The notes: generated from the letters alone by a model not told the origin. DNA of 64,000 bases from Erwinia sp. E602 (GCF_018141005.1 NZ_CP046582.1:496001-560000), one strand, 5' to 3'; positions 1-9,631 are shown, counted from the first letter of the stretch. Program-made: numbers and translations.

Positions 1-2
1 AA

Positions 3-1028
3 GACTCCGGGATGGGCATCCCACAGGACGAGCAGGACAAAATTTTTGCCATGTATTATCAGGTGAAAGACCAGCGCGGCGGTAAACCGGCGACCGGTAC
101 CGGTATCGGGCTGGCCGTTTCCCGGCGGCTGGCGCAGAACATGGGTGGCGACATTACGGTGCGCAGCGCGCCGGGTAAAGGCTCCTGCTTCACCCTGATG
201 CTCAACGCCCCCAGGGTGGTGGAAGAGGTCGAGGACGAGCAGCCGGCAGACGATCTGCCGTTACCCGCGCTGCACGTGCTGCTGGTAGAGGATATTGAAC
301 TGAACGTGGTGGTGGCCCGCTCGGTGCTGGAGAAGCTGGGCAACAGCGTTGAGGTGGCGATGACCGGCCAGGCGGCGCTGGATATGTTCGACCCGGATGA
401 GTTCGATCTGGTGCTGCTGGATATCCAGCTGCCGGACATGACCGGGCTGGACGTGGCGCGGGCGATCCATCAACGCTATGCAGGGCAGCCGCTGCCGCCG
501 CTGGTGGCCCTGACGGCGAACGTGCTGAAGGACAAACGTGAGTATCTGGATGCGGGCATGGATGACGTGCTGAGCAAGCCGCTGGCGGTGCCTGCGCTGA
601 CCGCCACCATCAAAAAATACTGGGATTATCAGCCGGAGGGTGAACTGCCGGCAGAGGAGAGGATTATGGATGAGAAAAAACTGGCCTTACTCGATATCAC
701 CATGCTCGAGCAGTATATCGAGCTGGTCGGGCCAAAGCTGATTCATCAGAGCATGGAGATGTTCGAACAGATGATGCCGGGTTATCTGGAGGTGCTGGAG
801 TCGAACATGATGGCGCGTGACCAGAAAGGCATTGCGGAAGAGGGGCACAAAATTAAGGGTGCCGCCGGCTCTGTCGGTCTGGTGCACTTACAACAGGTGG
901 CGAAGCAGATCCAGAGCCCGGAACTTCCCGCCTGGTGGGACAACGTGCAGGAGTGGATCGACGAACTCAGACACGAATGGCGTAATGATGTCGCGGTACT
1001 GCGTGAATGGGTGAATGAACGGGGCTAG
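3..1028 (+). CDS. arcB: Aerobic respiration control sensor kinase ArcB (3' part)
   Basis: This is the C-terminal part of the ArcB tripartite sensor kinase; the 5' end lies outside the window. The visible protein begins in the ATP-binding domain (G2 box GTGIGLAVSRRL), followed by a receiver domain with the LVLLDIQLPDMTG motif (phosphoacceptor Asp codon at 420-422) and a C-terminal HPt domain with EEGHKIKGAAGS (phosphotransfer His codon at 846-848). ArcB sits in the inner membrane, senses quinone redox state and passes phosphate to ArcA. The kinase G2 box, receiver and HPt residues are all intact, so the phosphorelay looks functional. The arcZ sRNA gene lies directly downstream on the other strand. 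In E. coli ArcZ and ArcB/ArcA regulate one another. Confidence 0.97.
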   Translation, partial: DSGMGIPQDEQDKIFAMYYQVKDQRGGKPATGTGIGLAVSRRLAQNMGGDITVRSAPGKGSCFTLMLNAPRVVEEVEDEQPADDLPLPALHVLLVEDIELNVVVARSVLEKLGNSVEVAMTGQAALDMFDPDEFDLVLLDIQLPDMTGLDVARAIHQRYAGQPLPPLVALTANVLKDKREYLDAGMDDVLSKPLAVPALTATIKKYWDYQPEGELPAEERIMDEKKLALLDITMLEQYIELVGPKLIHQSMEMFEQMMPGYLEVLESNMMARDQKGIAEEGHKIKGAAGSVGLVHLQQVAKQIQSPELPAWWDNVQEWIDELRHEWRNDVAVLREWVNERG

Positions 1029-1145
1029 AAAAAAATGACCCCGGCCGAGGCCGGGGTGCGCGAATACTGCGCCAACACCAGGGAAAAGGGTCATCTGCGC
1101 TAGTGTAATAAGAGTGTTCAGCACAGGTTCAGGTATTGGGTAAAT
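1029..1145 (-). ncRNA. arcZ: ArcZ small regulatory RNA
   Basis: The minus strand here reads as the 3' half of the enterobacterial Hfq-binding sRNA ArcZ. It has the core TGGTGTTGGCGCAG (complement of 1067-1080), then TATTCGCGC, then a terminator hairpin CCCCGGCC-tc-GGCCGGGG (1039-1056), ending in a run of seven T (1029-1035) against the arcB stop codon. Position and orientation (antisense-facing, adjacent to arcB) match E. coli. The 5' half is more diverged, so the 5' end is only estimated from the usual length of about 120 nt. Known targets in E. coli and Salmonella include rpoS (activated) and flhDC (repressed); in Erwinia amylovora ArcZ affects virulence. Confidence 0.93.
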
Positions 1146-1810
1146 CAACGCTACTACCTTAGCAAATCTATCATCACATGTTACCAGATTCATTAAAATG
1201 TGTGATGTTGAGCAGCGATATTGAACAGGAAACATTAATTCATCCGTTCAGTCAAGTTCGTAATGCAATTAGCGGTTTTTTTGTTTGTATTTTGAACGAT
1301 TGTCATCTTTCAAATTGCCAGCACTCTGACGTAAATAGTCGACAATTTTGCCTGCACCGGATGGAAAGTGTTGTCTGGTGATTAATCCGGCACACCGGGT
1401 ATTAAGGCCCTGTTTTTAGTCTTTTTTTAATTATGGCGCCCTGATTTCCGAAACGTTTTGGTTTCTGCTAGCAAAAATGTGCAGCGCGTAATGATGTTAT
1501 CGAAGCATGCTGACCCAATTCAGCAGAATAATTAACCAGCCACCCCGGAGGAAAGCCACTGTTTTTTGGTCGTCCAGCGCTGTTTTTCGCTGGCAAACAG
1601 CAATATGCCGTAAGAGTTCTTACGAAATTTATAAGCAGCATAAATCATTTGTGCGCATGTCAACTTGCCGGCGGAGTGCGGCCAGGGCCGGCGTTAAACC
1701 GTGTCTGTCGGACGGCGGCCAGGGTGAGAAATCCCTCAACGGCTGCCTGTGTCATAATGGTGGCTGGCCGAATTGAAATAACAGGGAGAGACCTGGGTGG
1801 AGTCTGGTAA
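1146..1810. other. Gene-free block between arcZ and mtgA (elbB absent)
   Basis: No convincing coding region is visible in this 665-base stretch. It looks clearly richer in A+T than the flanking genes, especially about 1150-1660. The two short plus-strand frames inside it (1178-1381 and 1507-1776) have no recognisable protein features. In E. coli the roughly 650-bp elbB gene occupies this position between arcZ and mtgA. I could not find recognisable ElbB segments in any frame. The last part presumably carries the mtgA promoter. Confidence 0.6.
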
Positions 1811-2530
1811 ATGAAGCGTGGTAATGGCCGCCTGATGGCGCGTTGTAAGGCGTACCTGTTGCGCCTGTTGCTGGTTATTCCCGGCGTATGGCTGACAGGC
1901 ATTGTCGCCTTTGCTTTTCTGCCGGTGCCGTTCTCTGCGGTGATGGTCGAGCGACAGCTCGGGGCCTGGTTCGGCGGTAACTGGGGTTACGTGGCGCACT
2001 CTGACTGGGTCAGTATGGATCAGATTTCGCCGTGGATGGCGCTGGCGGTAGTGGCGTCGGAGGATCAGAAGTTTCCCGAACACTGGGGCTTCGATGTCGA
2101 TGCGATTCAGTCGGTGCTCGACAGCGAAGGAAAACGCATGCGCGGTGCCTCAACGCTGTCACAGCAGACGGCGAAAAACGTCTTTTTGTGGGACGGGCGC
2201 AGCTGGCTGCGTAAAGGGCTGGAAGCCGGACTGACCGTGGGCATTGAGACCGTCTGGAGTAAGCGGCGTATTTTAACCGTCTATCTCAACGTGGCCGAGT
2301 TTGGCCCGGGGGTGTTTGGCGTAGAGGAGGCGGCCCAGCGCTACTTCCGTAAGCCCGCCAGCCGTCTGACGCCGGCGGAAGCGGCGCTGCTGGCGGCCGT
2401 GTTGCCGAGCCCGCTGCGCTTCAGTGCCGCGGCGCCCTCAGGCTACGTACGCCAGCGCCAGCAGTGGATCCAGCGCCAGATGCGTCAGCTGGGCGGCGAG
2501 GGGTTCCTGCGCCAGCACAGGCTACACTGA
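1811..2530 (+). CDS. mtgA: Monofunctional peptidoglycan glycosyltransferase MtgA
   Basis: MtgA polymerises lipid II into glycan strands at the inner membrane. The 239-residue protein has one N-terminal membrane anchor (about residues 14-38) and the GT51 catalytic motifs: [12 protein letters not shown] (around residue 84, with the catalytic Glu), [32 protein letters not shown] and [20 protein letters not shown]. Length and sequence match E. coli MtgA closely. TGGAG lies 8 bases before the ATG. It faces ptsO convergently. Confidence 0.97.
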   Translation: MKRGNGRLMARCKAYLLRLLLVIPGVWLTGIVAFAFLPVPFSAVMVERQLGAWFGGNWGYVAHSDWVSMDQISPWMALAVVASEDQKFPEHWGFDVDAIQSVLDSEGKRMRGASTLSQQTAKNVFLWDGRSWLRKGLEAGLTVGIETVWSKRRILTVYLNVAEFGPGVFGVEEAAQRYFRKPASRLTPAEAALLAAVLPSPLRFSAAAPSGYVRQRQQWIQRQMRQLGGEGFLRQHRLH

Positions 2531-2545
2531 ACGCAGCTGATCTCC

Positions 2546-2575
2546 CGATGACGCTACTGAACGGCGGCGTCATCG
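2546..2575. terminator. Hairpin between convergent mtgA and ptsO
   Basis: A 9-bp inverted repeat (CGATGACGC ... GCGTCATCG) with a 12-base loop lies between the two 3' ends. There is no T-run on either side, so termination by this hairpin is inferred. Confidence 0.45.
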
Positions 2576-2599
2576 CAGCGGGCAGCGTGCAGCAGCCGG

Positions 2600-2872
2600 T
2601 TACTCTTCGTCGAAGCCGGCGTTAAACAGTTCGATCACCGCCGCCAGCGCCGCCTGCTCCTGCGGGCCGCTGGCCTCCACCTCGATATGGCCGCCTTTGG
2701 CCGAGTCGAGCATCAGCAACGCGATCACGCTGCTGGCTTCCGCTTCCGTACCACTCTCATTACGCAGCAGCACCTCGGCGTCGAAACTCTGTACCAGCTC
2801 GAACAGCTTCATTGCCGGACGGGCGTGCATCCCCAGCTTGTTCTTAATTTCAACGGTCTGCTTTACGGTCAT
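2600..2872 (-). CDS. ptsO: Nitrogen-PTS phosphocarrier protein NPr
   Basis: NPr is the HPr-like carrier of the nitrogen phosphotransferase system. It takes phosphate from EI-Ntr (PtsP) and gives it to EIIA-Ntr (PtsN, encoded two genes upstream). The 90-residue protein has the HPr active-site motif KLGMHARPA with phosphorylated His16. The C-terminal half carries the regulatory helix segment [14 protein letters not shown]. Its start overlaps the end of rapZ by four bases (ATGA type), which implies translational coupling in the rpoN operon. In E. coli NPr also modulates LpxD and so LPS synthesis. Confidence 0.97.
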   Translation of the reverse strand: MTVKQTVEIKNKLGMHARPAMKLFELVQSFDAEVLLRNESGTEAEASSVIALLMLDSAKGGHIEVEASGPQEQAALAAVIELFNAGFDEE

Positions 2873-3723
2873 GATTTACGTTTTTCCAGCGTACGGTGGC
2901 GGGACTGCACGTTTTTACCGCGCGAACGGAAGTAATCGGCCAGCTGCTCGGCAACGTAGACTGAACGGTGCTTGCCGCCGGTACAGCCAATCGCCACCGT
3001 CAGATAGCTGCGGTTGTTGGTTTCCAGCATTGGCAGCCACAGTTCCAGGTAGCTGCGGGTCTGATAGATGAAGTTATGCACTTCCGTATGACGGTCAAGG
3101 AATGCCGCCACCGGACGGTCGAGCCCGGTCATCGGGCGCAGTTTCGGATCCCAGTGCGGGTTGGGCAGAAAACGCACGTCAAACACGTAGTCCGCATCGA
3201 TCGGAATGCCGTGCTTAAAGCCAAAGGATTCAAACACCATGGTCAGTTCACGTTCGCGCTTGCCCAGCAGGCGCGTGCGCAGCATCTCTGCCAGCTCGTG
3301 CACCGACATTTCGGAGGTGTCGATGATCAGGTCAGCGCGGGAGCGCAGCGGCTCCAGCAGGTCGCTCTCTTCGTCGATAGCGCTTTCCAGCGACAGGTTC
3401 TTACTGGAAAGCGGATGCAGGCGGCGGGTATCGCTGTAGCGCCGGATCAACGTGTTGCGGTCCGCATCCAGGAACAGCAGCTGTGGGGAGAAACAGTCGG
3501 GCAGGCTGTTGAGTGCGGTTTCAAAAATCTCCGGTGACTCCGGCATATTACGCACGTCGATACTCACCGCCGCTGAGATATTGCGCGACGACAGCGAATT
3601 GGCCAGATCGGGAAGCAACACCACGGGCAGGTTATCCACGCAGTAAAAGCCCATATCCTCCAGCGCCCGCAGCGCGACGGACTTCCCGGAACCTGAACGA
3701 CCGCTGACGATCATCAGCACCAT
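2869..3723 (-). CDS. rapZ: RNase adaptor protein RapZ
   Basis: RapZ binds the GlmZ sRNA and hands it to RNase E, so controlling GlmS and amino-sugar synthesis; GlmY titrates it. The protein has a Walker A loop GRSGSGKS (residues 8-15) and the conserved C-terminal RNA-binding and phosphosensing part ([30 protein letters not shown] ... [15 protein letters not shown], ending RTLEKRKS). I take the ATG at 3723 (284 residues, equal to E. coli); a five-residue longer reading is possible, but GGGGGAAGAG lies just upstream of the shorter start. It lies in the rpoN-ptsN-rapZ-ptsO gene group. Confidence 0.96.
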   Translation of the reverse strand: MVLMIVSGRSGSGKSVALRALEDMGFYCVDNLPVVLLPDLANSLSSRNISAAVSIDVRNMPESPEIFETALNSLPDCFSPQLLFLDADRNTLIRRYSDTRRLHPLSSKNLSLESAIDEESDLLEPLRSRADLIIDTSEMSVHELAEMLRTRLLGKRERELTMVFESFGFKHGIPIDADYVFDVRFLPNPHWDPKLRPMTGLDRPVAAFLDRHTEVHNFIYQTRSYLELWLPMLETNNRSYLTVAIGCTGGKHRSVYVAEQLADYFRSRGKNVQSRHRTLEKRKS

Positions 3724-3790
3724 TAACTCTTCCCCCAAATTAATCTCATTCCACGGACCGACGCGGCGTCAGTTACCGCGCTGCCATCAC

Positions 3791-4279
3791 TCACGATGAT
3801 GGACGATCGTGGTCTTCCGTCATAATCTCATACAGCTCTTCATCACTCTGCGCCGCACGCAGCCGGCGACAAACGCTCTTATCGGCCAGCCGCTTCGCCA
3901 CCAGCGACAGCGTGTGAAGATGCGTTTTACACTGATCGGCAGGCACCAGCAGGGCGAATAACAGATCGACCGGCTGGTTATCGATCGCATCAAAGGCGAT
4001 CGGCTGCTCCAGGCGGATAAAGACGCCCACCGCGCGCAGCGTATCTTCTTCCAGCTTACCGTGCGGGATGGCGATGCCGTTGCCGATACCGGTACTGCCC
4101 ATTTTTTCGCGCGTCAGAATCGATTCAAAGATCGTCTGGTGCGGAAGGTTCAGCTGCTTTGCTGCCAGCTCGCTGATGATTTCCAGCGCCCGCTTTTTAC
4201 TCTGGCAGTGTACGTTGTTACGGGTGCAGGAGAGGGTCAGCACGGCGCCCAGTTCCAGTTTCAGATCGTTATTTGTCAT
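3791..4279 (-). CDS. ptsN: Nitrogen-PTS enzyme IIA (PtsN)
   Basis: PtsN is the terminal phosphoacceptor of the nitrogen PTS. Its unphosphorylated form binds partners such as TrkA and KdpD (potassium homeostasis) in E. coli. The 162-residue protein is a PTS-EIIA type 2 domain with the GIAIPHGK motif and active-site His73. The order hpf, ptsN, rapZ, ptsO downstream of rpoN is the standard enteric arrangement. A hairpin lies between hpf and this gene, which may give it a different transcript level from rpoN-hpf. Confidence 0.97.
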   Translation of the reverse strand: MTNNDLKLELGAVLTLSCTRNNVHCQSKKRALEIISELAAKQLNLPHQTIFESILTREKMGSTGIGNGIAIPHGKLEEDTLRAVGVFIRLEQPIAFDAIDNQPVDLLFALLVPADQCKTHLHTLSLVAKRLADKSVCRRLRAAQSDEELYEIMTEDHDRPSS

Positions 4280-4362
4280 AGTTTCACTTACGTATTCACT
4301 GCCGCAGGGCGGTTAGCGCGGGCCGCTGCTCTGGCCAGGCGTTAAGCTGCCGGATTGATTAA

Positions 4363-4392
4363 CGGCTCGTCCCCTGACGGGAAAACGAGCCG
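4363..4392 (-). terminator. Hairpin between hpf and ptsN
   Basis: An 8-bp inverted repeat (CGGCTCGT ... ACGAGCCG) with a 14-base loop lies in the 166-base hpf-ptsN gap. There is no U-tract after it on the minus strand, so it may be an RNA-processing or partial termination signal. Confidence 0.35.
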
Positions 4393-4445
4393 AAAACGGT
4401 TTCAGGCGCCCGATGGCGGCTGAAAACATCAATGCATGGTGAAAT

Positions 4446-4733
4446 TTAGTGTTGTTTCAGTTTGTCTTTATGTTTATTGATCTGGCGTGTCAGCTTGTCA
4501 ATCAAACCGTCAATCGCCGCGTACATATCTTTTTCTTCCGAGGTCGCGTGGATCTCCCCGCCATTTACATGCAACGTCGCATCCGCAATCTGCGTCACCT
4601 TTTCCACTTTCAAAACAATATAGACCTGGTTAATGCGATCAAAATACTGCTCTAACTTGGCGAATTTTGTGGTCACAAATTCGCGCAGTGGTTCGGTTAT
4701 CTCAACGTTCTGTCCAGTGATATTCAGTTGCAT
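4446..4733 (-). CDS. hpf: Short-form ribosome hibernation promoting factor
   Basis: HPF binds the 30S decoding channel in stationary phase and promotes 100S ribosome dimers with RMF. The 95-residue protein is a single S30AE domain (beginning MQLNITGQNVEITEPLREFV) without the C-terminal dimerisation domain of long HPF. That is the usual gamma-proteobacterial short form. It follows rpoN directly. Confidence 0.97.
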   Translation of the reverse strand: MQLNITGQNVEITEPLREFVTTKFAKLEQYFDRINQVYIVLKVEKVTQIADATLHVNGGEIHATSEEKDMYAAIDGLIDKLTRQINKHKDKLKQH

Positions 4734-4755
4734 GTGGTCTTCCTTCTCAGTTCAT

Positions 4756-6189
4756 TCACACCAGCTGTTTGCGCTGATTTGAGGGTGGGATGGATAAAGA
4801 CTCTCGGTATTTTGCCACAGTACGGCGCGCGACCATAATTCCCTGATCGGAGAGCAGGGTGGTCAGCTTGCTGTCGCTGAGCGGTTTGGCGGGGTTTTCC
4901 GCCGCAATCAACTTCTTAACCAGCGCACGGATGGCGGTGGATGAGGCTTCTCCACCGCCTTCGGTATTCACATGGCTGGAGAAGAAGTACTTCAGCTCAA
5001 AGATGCCACGCGGGCTGTGCAGATATTTCTGCGTGGTGACGCGTGAGATCGTTGATTCGTGCATCTCAACGGCGCTGGCGATATCGGCCAGCACCATCGG
5101 ACGCATAAACTCTTCGCCCTGTTCAAAGAACGCCTGCTGTTGATCGACGATGCAGCGGGTCACCTTCAGCAGGGTGTCATTGCGGCTCTCCAGACTTTTA
5201 ATCAGCCACTTCGCTTCCTGCAGGTTGCTGCGGATGTACTGGGAATCGCTGTCGTTGCGCGAGGCGGTTCCCAGCGCGGCATACTGCTGGTTGATCTTCA
5301 GGCGCGGGATGCTGTCTCCATTCAGCTCGACCGTCCAGCGGTTGCTCACCTGGCGCACCAGCACGTCCGGGATTACGTACTCCGGCTCCTGGGTATTGAT
5401 CGACTGTCCGGGGCGCGGATCGAGCGACTGAATCAGCTGCATCGCCTCTTTCAGCACCTCTTCCTTCAGGCGGGTGACGCGCATCAGCGAGCGGAAATCG
5501 TGGTTAGCCAGCAGATCCAGATGTTCACTGACGATCAGCCGCGCCTCTTTCAGCAGCGGCAGATCGGCGGCAAACTGCGACAGCTGCACCAGCAGACAGT
5601 CACGTAAATCCCGCGCGCAGACGCCGATCGGATCGAAGCGCTGCACACGTTTCAGCACAGCTTCCACTTCGTCCAGACTCAGCTCATCGTTGCCGATGCT
5701 CTCCAGAATATCTTCCAGCGCAACGGTTAGATAGCCGGTGTCATCCACCGCATCGACAATCGAGGTGGCGATCGCCCGATCGGTGTCGGTAAACGGGGTC
5801 AGCCCCACCTGCCACATCAGATAATCCTGCAGAGACTGGGTGGTTTCGCCCTGATAAACCGGCAGCTCATCGTCGTGATAATCGGTGCCGGTGCCGGACG
5901 GGGTGCCGGCGGTGTAAATCTCATCCCAGGTGGCGTCCAGCGGCAGCTCTTCCGGCATATCTTTCTGTTCGAGCGCTTCACGGGTATCCAGCGAATCGGT
6001 TTCCTGATATTCGCGGGAGTCCACCTCTTCATGGATATCGGTCTGTTCAAGCAAAGGATTACTTTCCAGCGCCAGCTGAATTTCCTGCTGAAGTTCAAGC
6101 GTAGAGAGCTGCAACAGGCGGATAGCCTGCTGCAGTTGTGGCGTCATGGCAAGCTGTTGGCTCAGCCTGAGTTGTAAACCTTGCTTCAT
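4756..6189 (-). CDS. rpoN: RNA polymerase sigma-54 factor
   Basis: Sigma-54 directs RNA polymerase to -24/-12 promoters that need ATP-driven activators. In enterics it serves nitrogen assimilation, and in plant-associated relatives also hrp type III secretion. The N-terminal glutamine/leucine-rich region I ([20 protein letters not shown]) binds activators. The acidic region II follows. The C-terminal region holds the helix-turn-helix ([16 protein letters not shown]) and the RpoN box [10 protein letters not shown]. The start at 6189 (MKQGLQL) gives 477 residues, the E. coli length. A four-residue upstream extension is in frame but not expected. Confidence 0.97.
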   Translation of the reverse strand: MKQGLQLRLSQQLAMTPQLQQAIRLLQLSTLELQQEIQLALESNPLLEQTDIHEEVDSREYQETDSLDTREALEQKDMPEELPLDATWDEIYTAGTPSGTGTDYHDDELPVYQGETTQSLQDYLMWQVGLTPFTDTDRAIATSIVDAVDDTGYLTVALEDILESIGNDELSLDEVEAVLKRVQRFDPIGVCARDLRDCLLVQLSQFAADLPLLKEARLIVSEHLDLLANHDFRSLMRVTRLKEEVLKEAMQLIQSLDPRPGQSINTQEPEYVIPDVLVRQVSNRWTVELNGDSIPRLKINQQYAALGTASRNDSDSQYIRSNLQEAKWLIKSLESRNDTLLKVTRCIVDQQQAFFEQGEEFMRPMVLADIASAVEMHESTISRVTTQKYLHSPRGIFELKYFFSSHVNTEGGGEASSTAIRALVKKLIAAENPAKPLSDSKLTTLLSDQGIMVARRTVAKYRESLSIPPSNQRKQLV

Positions 6190-6237
6190 AATCAGGACCA
6201 CAATTCCATTAAAAACTTACCCCGGATGAACACCTTA

Positions 6238-6963
6238 TCAGAGTCTGAACTCTTCGCCTAAGTAGACACGCTTAACTTGTTCATCAGCGAGGATTTCGGC
6301 GGGGGTACCGTGGGCGATCAGATGCCCCTGGCTGACGATATAGGCCCGTTCACACACCGACAGCGTTTCACGCACGTTGTGATCGGTAATCAGCACGCCA
6401 AGACCGCTGTCGCGCAGATGTTCGATGATCTTTTTAATGTCGATCACCGAAATCGGATCGACGCCGGCAAAGGGCTCATCCAGCAGAATAAACTTCGGAT
6501 TGGCGGCCAGCGCGCGCGCAATCTCCACGCGGCGGCGTTCGCCACCGGAGAGCGCCTGGCCAAGGCTGTCGCGCAGGTGTTCAATATGGAATTCCGCCAT
6601 CAGCTCGTTGGCGCGATCCGAGCGCTGCTCGCTGCTCAGATCGTCACGGATCTGCAGTACCGCCATCAGATTGTCATACACGCTCAGGCGGCGGAAGATC
6701 GATGCTTCCTGTGGCAGGTAGCCGATGCCGCGACGGGCGCGGGCGTGCAGCGGCAGAATACTGATGTCTTCATCATCAATGACGATGCGCCCGGCATCGC
6801 GCGGTACGATGCCGACAACCATGTAAAAGGTGGTGGTCTTGCCCGCGCCGTTGGGACCCAGCAGGCCAACAATTTCACCGGATTTCACCCGCAGGCTCAC
6901 ATCCTCAACCACGCGACGGCCTTTATAGGCCTTCGCCAGGTTTTCCGCTATTAAGGTTGCCAT
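6238..6963 (-). CDS. lptB: LPS export ABC transporter ATPase LptB
   Basis: LptB is the cytoplasmic ATPase that, with LptF and LptG, extracts lipopolysaccharide from the inner membrane and pushes it onto the LptC-LptA bridge. The 241-residue protein has Walker A GPNGAGKT (about residues 36-43), signature LSGGERRR, and Walker [14 protein letters not shown]. It belongs to the branched-chain-amino-acid/LptB type of ABC ATPases. The minus-strand order lptC-lptA-lptB-rpoN matches E. coli. Confidence 0.97.
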   Translation of the reverse strand: MATLIAENLAKAYKGRRVVEDVSLRVKSGEIVGLLGPNGAGKTTTFYMVVGIVPRDAGRIVIDDEDISILPLHARARRGIGYLPQEASIFRRLSVYDNLMAVLQIRDDLSSEQRSDRANELMAEFHIEHLRDSLGQALSGGERRRVEIARALAANPKFILLDEPFAGVDPISVIDIKKIIEHLRDSGLGVLITDHNVRETLSVCERAYIVSQGHLIAHGTPAEILADEQVKRVYLGEEFRL

Positions 6964-6968
6964 AGTTA

Positions 6969-7517
6969 TTAGTTACTCTTTTTCTGACCGTTAGACGGCG
7001 TGCCTTTGTCCTGCAGCTGCGACGGTACCAGCACGGTGGTGACCCGTTTGCCGGTGTTGCCATAGGCCTGCATTTTCTGCTCTTTCACCAGATAGGTGAT
7101 GCGATCGCCTTTCACGTTGCTGTCCAGCTGCTCAAGGTAAGCGTTACCCGTCAGCTCAACGAAGTCCTTCGCCAGCTCGTAGTGCATCTTCTGCGCGTGG
7201 CCTTTGACCGGCTTGCCGTTGTCCTGCATCTGGTAGAAGGTCGCCGGGCTGCCGTAAGCATCCACGATGGTCTTATTGCTGTCGCCGCCGGGACGGGTCA
7301 CCACCACTTTATCGGCGGTGATTTTGATCGAACCCTGGGTGACTATCACCTTACCGGTAAAGGTGGCGACGTTCCCCTGCATATCAAGGGCCTGGTTTTC
7401 AGAATCGACGTTAACCGGCTTGTCGGAGTCGCCCGTCAGCGCCAGGGCCGGCACGCTGGCCGCCAGCAGCAGCGCGGCTGTCAGTAACTTAAGGTTGTTT
7501 TGCATTTTGAATTTCAT
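6969..7517 (-). CDS. lptA: LPS periplasmic bridge protein LptA
   Basis: LptA polymerises head to tail in the periplasm to carry LPS from LptC to LptD. The 182-residue precursor starts with a Sec signal peptide ([20 protein letters not shown]) cleaved after about PALA. The mature part is an OstA-like beta-jellyroll (e.g. KINADKVV-type segment [14 protein letters not shown]). The start used (7517) lies inside the 3' end of lptC, so the two genes overlap by 29 bases, as in E. coli. An upstream in-frame start would spoil the signal peptide. Confidence 0.96.
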   Translation of the reverse strand: MKFKMQNNLKLLTAALLLAASVPALALTGDSDKPVNVDSENQALDMQGNVATFTGKVIVTQGSIKITADKVVVTRPGGDSNKTIVDAYGSPATFYQMQDNGKPVKGHAQKMHYELAKDFVELTGNAYLEQLDSNVKGDRITYLVKEQKMQAYGNTGKRVTTVLVPSQLQDKGTPSNGQKKSN

Positions 7518-8064
7518 AAGAGGTTTTGACCTTTTCAATCAGCTCGGCGGTTTTCTTCCGTAAGTTTCCACGCATCTTCATACCGGTAGAGTTAAAGTTG
7601 CTGCCATAAAGCGTTACCCGATCGTCCGAGGTGATATCCTGGGTGACCAGATTCACCAGCGCATTATCGGTGGTGATGCGCTTAAGCTGCGCCTCCGGCG
7701 TCAGGCTGTTCACTTCGACGTTACCATACAGATACAGCAGGCGATCTTTGGTCAGTTTGGCTTTGTCAGCCCGTACCGACCAGGTCGCCACTTTGTTTTC
7801 GTCATAGGTAGTCATCACCGGCTTATCGAACCAGCTGACGGATTCTGCCGCAAAATAGGTGACTTTTTCTGAGTCGAGCCGGTAACTCAGGCTGCCCTCG
7901 GGGTTATACACCACCGTATGGGAATTATCGCTCAGATAGGTCGGTTCACCGTTATCCGCCGAGGCGTTGCGATCGGCATCGTCAGAATCGGTCAGATTCC
8001 AGCCGATCAGCACGATTGCCACCAGGGCCAGAAATAGCGTAATCCAGCGTCTTGTTTTACTCAT
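7489..8064 (-). CDS. lptC: LPS export protein LptC
   Basis: LptC is a bitopic inner-membrane protein that receives LPS from LptB2FG and passes it to LptA. The 191-residue sequence has one N-terminal transmembrane helix (WITLFLALVAIVLIGWNL, about residues 7-24) and a periplasmic OstA-type beta-jellyroll. It overlaps kdsC upstream by four bases and lptA downstream by 29 bases, so translation is probably coupled. Confidence 0.96.
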   Translation of the reverse strand: MSKTRRWITLFLALVAIVLIGWNLTDSDDADRNASADNGEPTYLSDNSHTVVYNPEGSLSYRLDSEKVTYFAAESVSWFDKPVMTTYDENKVATWSVRADKAKLTKDRLLYLYGNVEVNSLTPEAQLKRITTDNALVNLVTQDITSDDRVTLYGSNFNSTGMKMRGNLRKKTAELIEKVKTSYEIQNAKQP

Positions 8065-8627
8065 ACCGACTGCCCTTTGGCCTCATCAAACTTACCCTGC
8101 GCGATTAAGATCAGATCGCAGATTTCCCTCACGGCACCGCGCCCACCCGCAATCCGGGTGACATAGTCGGCACGCGGCAGCAGCACCGGATGCGCATCGG
8201 CGACGGTGACGCTCAGGCCCACCCGGGCCATGACCGGCCAGTCAATCAGGTCATCACCAATGTAAGCCACCTGGTCTGCCGTTAGGGCTAGTGTATCCAG
8301 AAGTTCGTGGAAGGCCACCAGCTTATCAGATTGCCCCTGGTAAAGATGAGTAATCCCCAGAGTCGCACAGCGATCTTCCAGCAGTTTTGCCTTGCGGCCG
8401 GTGATGATCGCCACCTCGACCTCAGAGGTCAGCAGGCAGCGGATACCGTAACCGTCACGCACGTTAAACGCCTTCAGCTCTTCACCCTGGTTGCCCTGGT
8501 AAATGATGCCGTCGGACATTACGCCATCTACGTCGCAAATCAATAACTTAATTTCCGTGGCCCGTGCCATCACTGACTGGCTGACCGGGCCGTAACAGGT
8601 CTCAACGGTTGCTGCCGGATTGCTCAT
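8061..8627 (-). CDS. kdsC: 3-deoxy-D-manno-octulosonate 8-phosphate phosphatase KdsC
   Basis: KdsC removes phosphate from Kdo-8-phosphate, the step after KdsA in making Kdo for the LPS inner core. It is a C0-type HAD phosphatase with the motif CDVDGVMSDG (nucleophile Asp32 and Asp34), ITGRKAKL and YIGDDLIDWPVM. The ATG at 8627 gives 188 residues, the E. coli length. AAGGA stands 11 bases before it; a TTG two codons upstream has a shorter spacing and cannot be excluded. Confidence 0.95.
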   Translation of the reverse strand: MSNPAATVETCYGPVSQSVMARATEIKLLICDVDGVMSDGIIYQGNQGEELKAFNVRDGYGIRCLLTSEVEVAIITGRKAKLLEDRCATLGITHLYQGQSDKLVAFHELLDTLALTADQVAYIGDDLIDWPVMARVGLSVTVADAHPVLLPRADYVTRIAGGRGAVREICDLILIAQGKFDEAKGQSV

Positions 8628-8644
8628 GTTCAAAAATTTCCTTG

Positions 8645-9631
8645 TTAGACCACGCCGGCGCGCAGCATGTCATGCATATGGACCACGCCCAGCAGCAGAT
8701 CGCCATCCGCGACCAGCACCGAGGTAATGTTTCTGTTTTGCATCAGGTTAAGCGCGTCCACCGCCAGGGTGTTCGCCCGCACGCGGATGCCGCCCGGCGT
8801 CATCACGCTGGCGATGCTGGCCTGCTGAATATCAATGCCCATATCGAACACCCGGCGCAGGTCACCGTCGGTAAAGATGCCTTCGATTTTCATCAGGTCG
8901 TTGCAGATGACCGTCATACCCATGTTTTTGCGCGTGATCTCCAGCAACGCATCGCGCAGCGAGGCATCGCGACTGACGTGCGGCATCTCGCTGCCGCTGT
9001 GCATAATATCATCAACGCGTAACAGCAGCTTGCGCCCCAGCGCGCCGCCGGGGTGCGACAGCGCGAAATCCTCTGCGGTAAAGCCGCGGGCTTTCAGCAG
9101 CGCCACGGCCAGCGCATCGCCCATCACCAGCGTCGCGGTGGTGCTGGTTGTCGGGGCCAGGCCCAGCGGGCAGGCTTCCTGAGGCACTTTAACACACAGA
9201 TGAATCTCTGCCGCGCGGCCCATTGCGCTCTCGGGGCGGCTGGTCATGCAGATCAGCCGCACCCGCAGGCGTTTCAGTACCGGGATCAGCGCCAGAATTT
9301 CAGACGATTCACCGGAATTTGAGATCGCAATCACCACATCATTCGGGCTGACCATGCCGAGATCGCCGTGGCTGGCCTCGCCGGGATGGACGAAAAAGGC
9401 CGGCGTGCCGGTGCTGGCGAAGGTGGCTGCCATCTTCTTGCCGATGTGGCCGGATTTGCCCATCCCCATCACCACCACTTTACCGAGGCAGGCGGCGATC
9501 AGCTCGCAGGCACGGGTAAAGTCTTCATTGATATACTGATCAAGCTGTTCCAGCCCTTCACGTTCGATCCGCAAAACGTCCTTACCGGCCTGCTGAAAAT
9601 CAAAGTCGGGATTCAGGGTGATATGCGCCAT
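8645..9631 (-). CDS. kdsD: Arabinose-5-phosphate isomerase KdsD
   Basis: KdsD converts ribulose 5-phosphate to arabinose 5-phosphate, the first step of the Kdo pathway. The 328-residue protein has a sugar-isomerase (SIS) domain (about residues 40-185, with GMGKSGHIGKKMAATFASTGT and SNSGESSE) followed by paired CBS domains. The start at 9631 (MAHITLNPDF) is chosen because the longer in-frame extension encodes an unrelated, proline- and arginine-rich stretch running into yrbG. It lies between yrbG and kdsC as in E. coli. Confidence 0.96.
   Translation of the reverse strand: MAHITLNPDFDFQQAGKDVLRIEREGLEQLDQYINEDFTRACELIAACLGKVVVMGMGKSGHIGKKMAATFASTGTPAFFVHPGEASHGDLGMVSPNDVVIAISNSGESSEILALIPVLKRLRVRLICMTSRPESAMGRAAEIHLCVKVPQEACPLGLAPTTSTTATLVMGDALAVALLKARGFTAEDFALSHPGGALGRKLLLRVDDIMHSGSEMPHVSRDASLRDALLEITRKNMGMTVICNDLMKIEGIFTDGDLRRVFDMGIDIQQASIASVMTPGGIRVRANTLAVDALNLMQNRNITSVLVADGDLLLGVVHMHDMLRAGVV

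Noticed and set aside
1507..1776. Possible 89-codon gene upstream of mtgA
   Set aside because: No ribosome-binding site, no similarity that I can recognise, and irregular composition.
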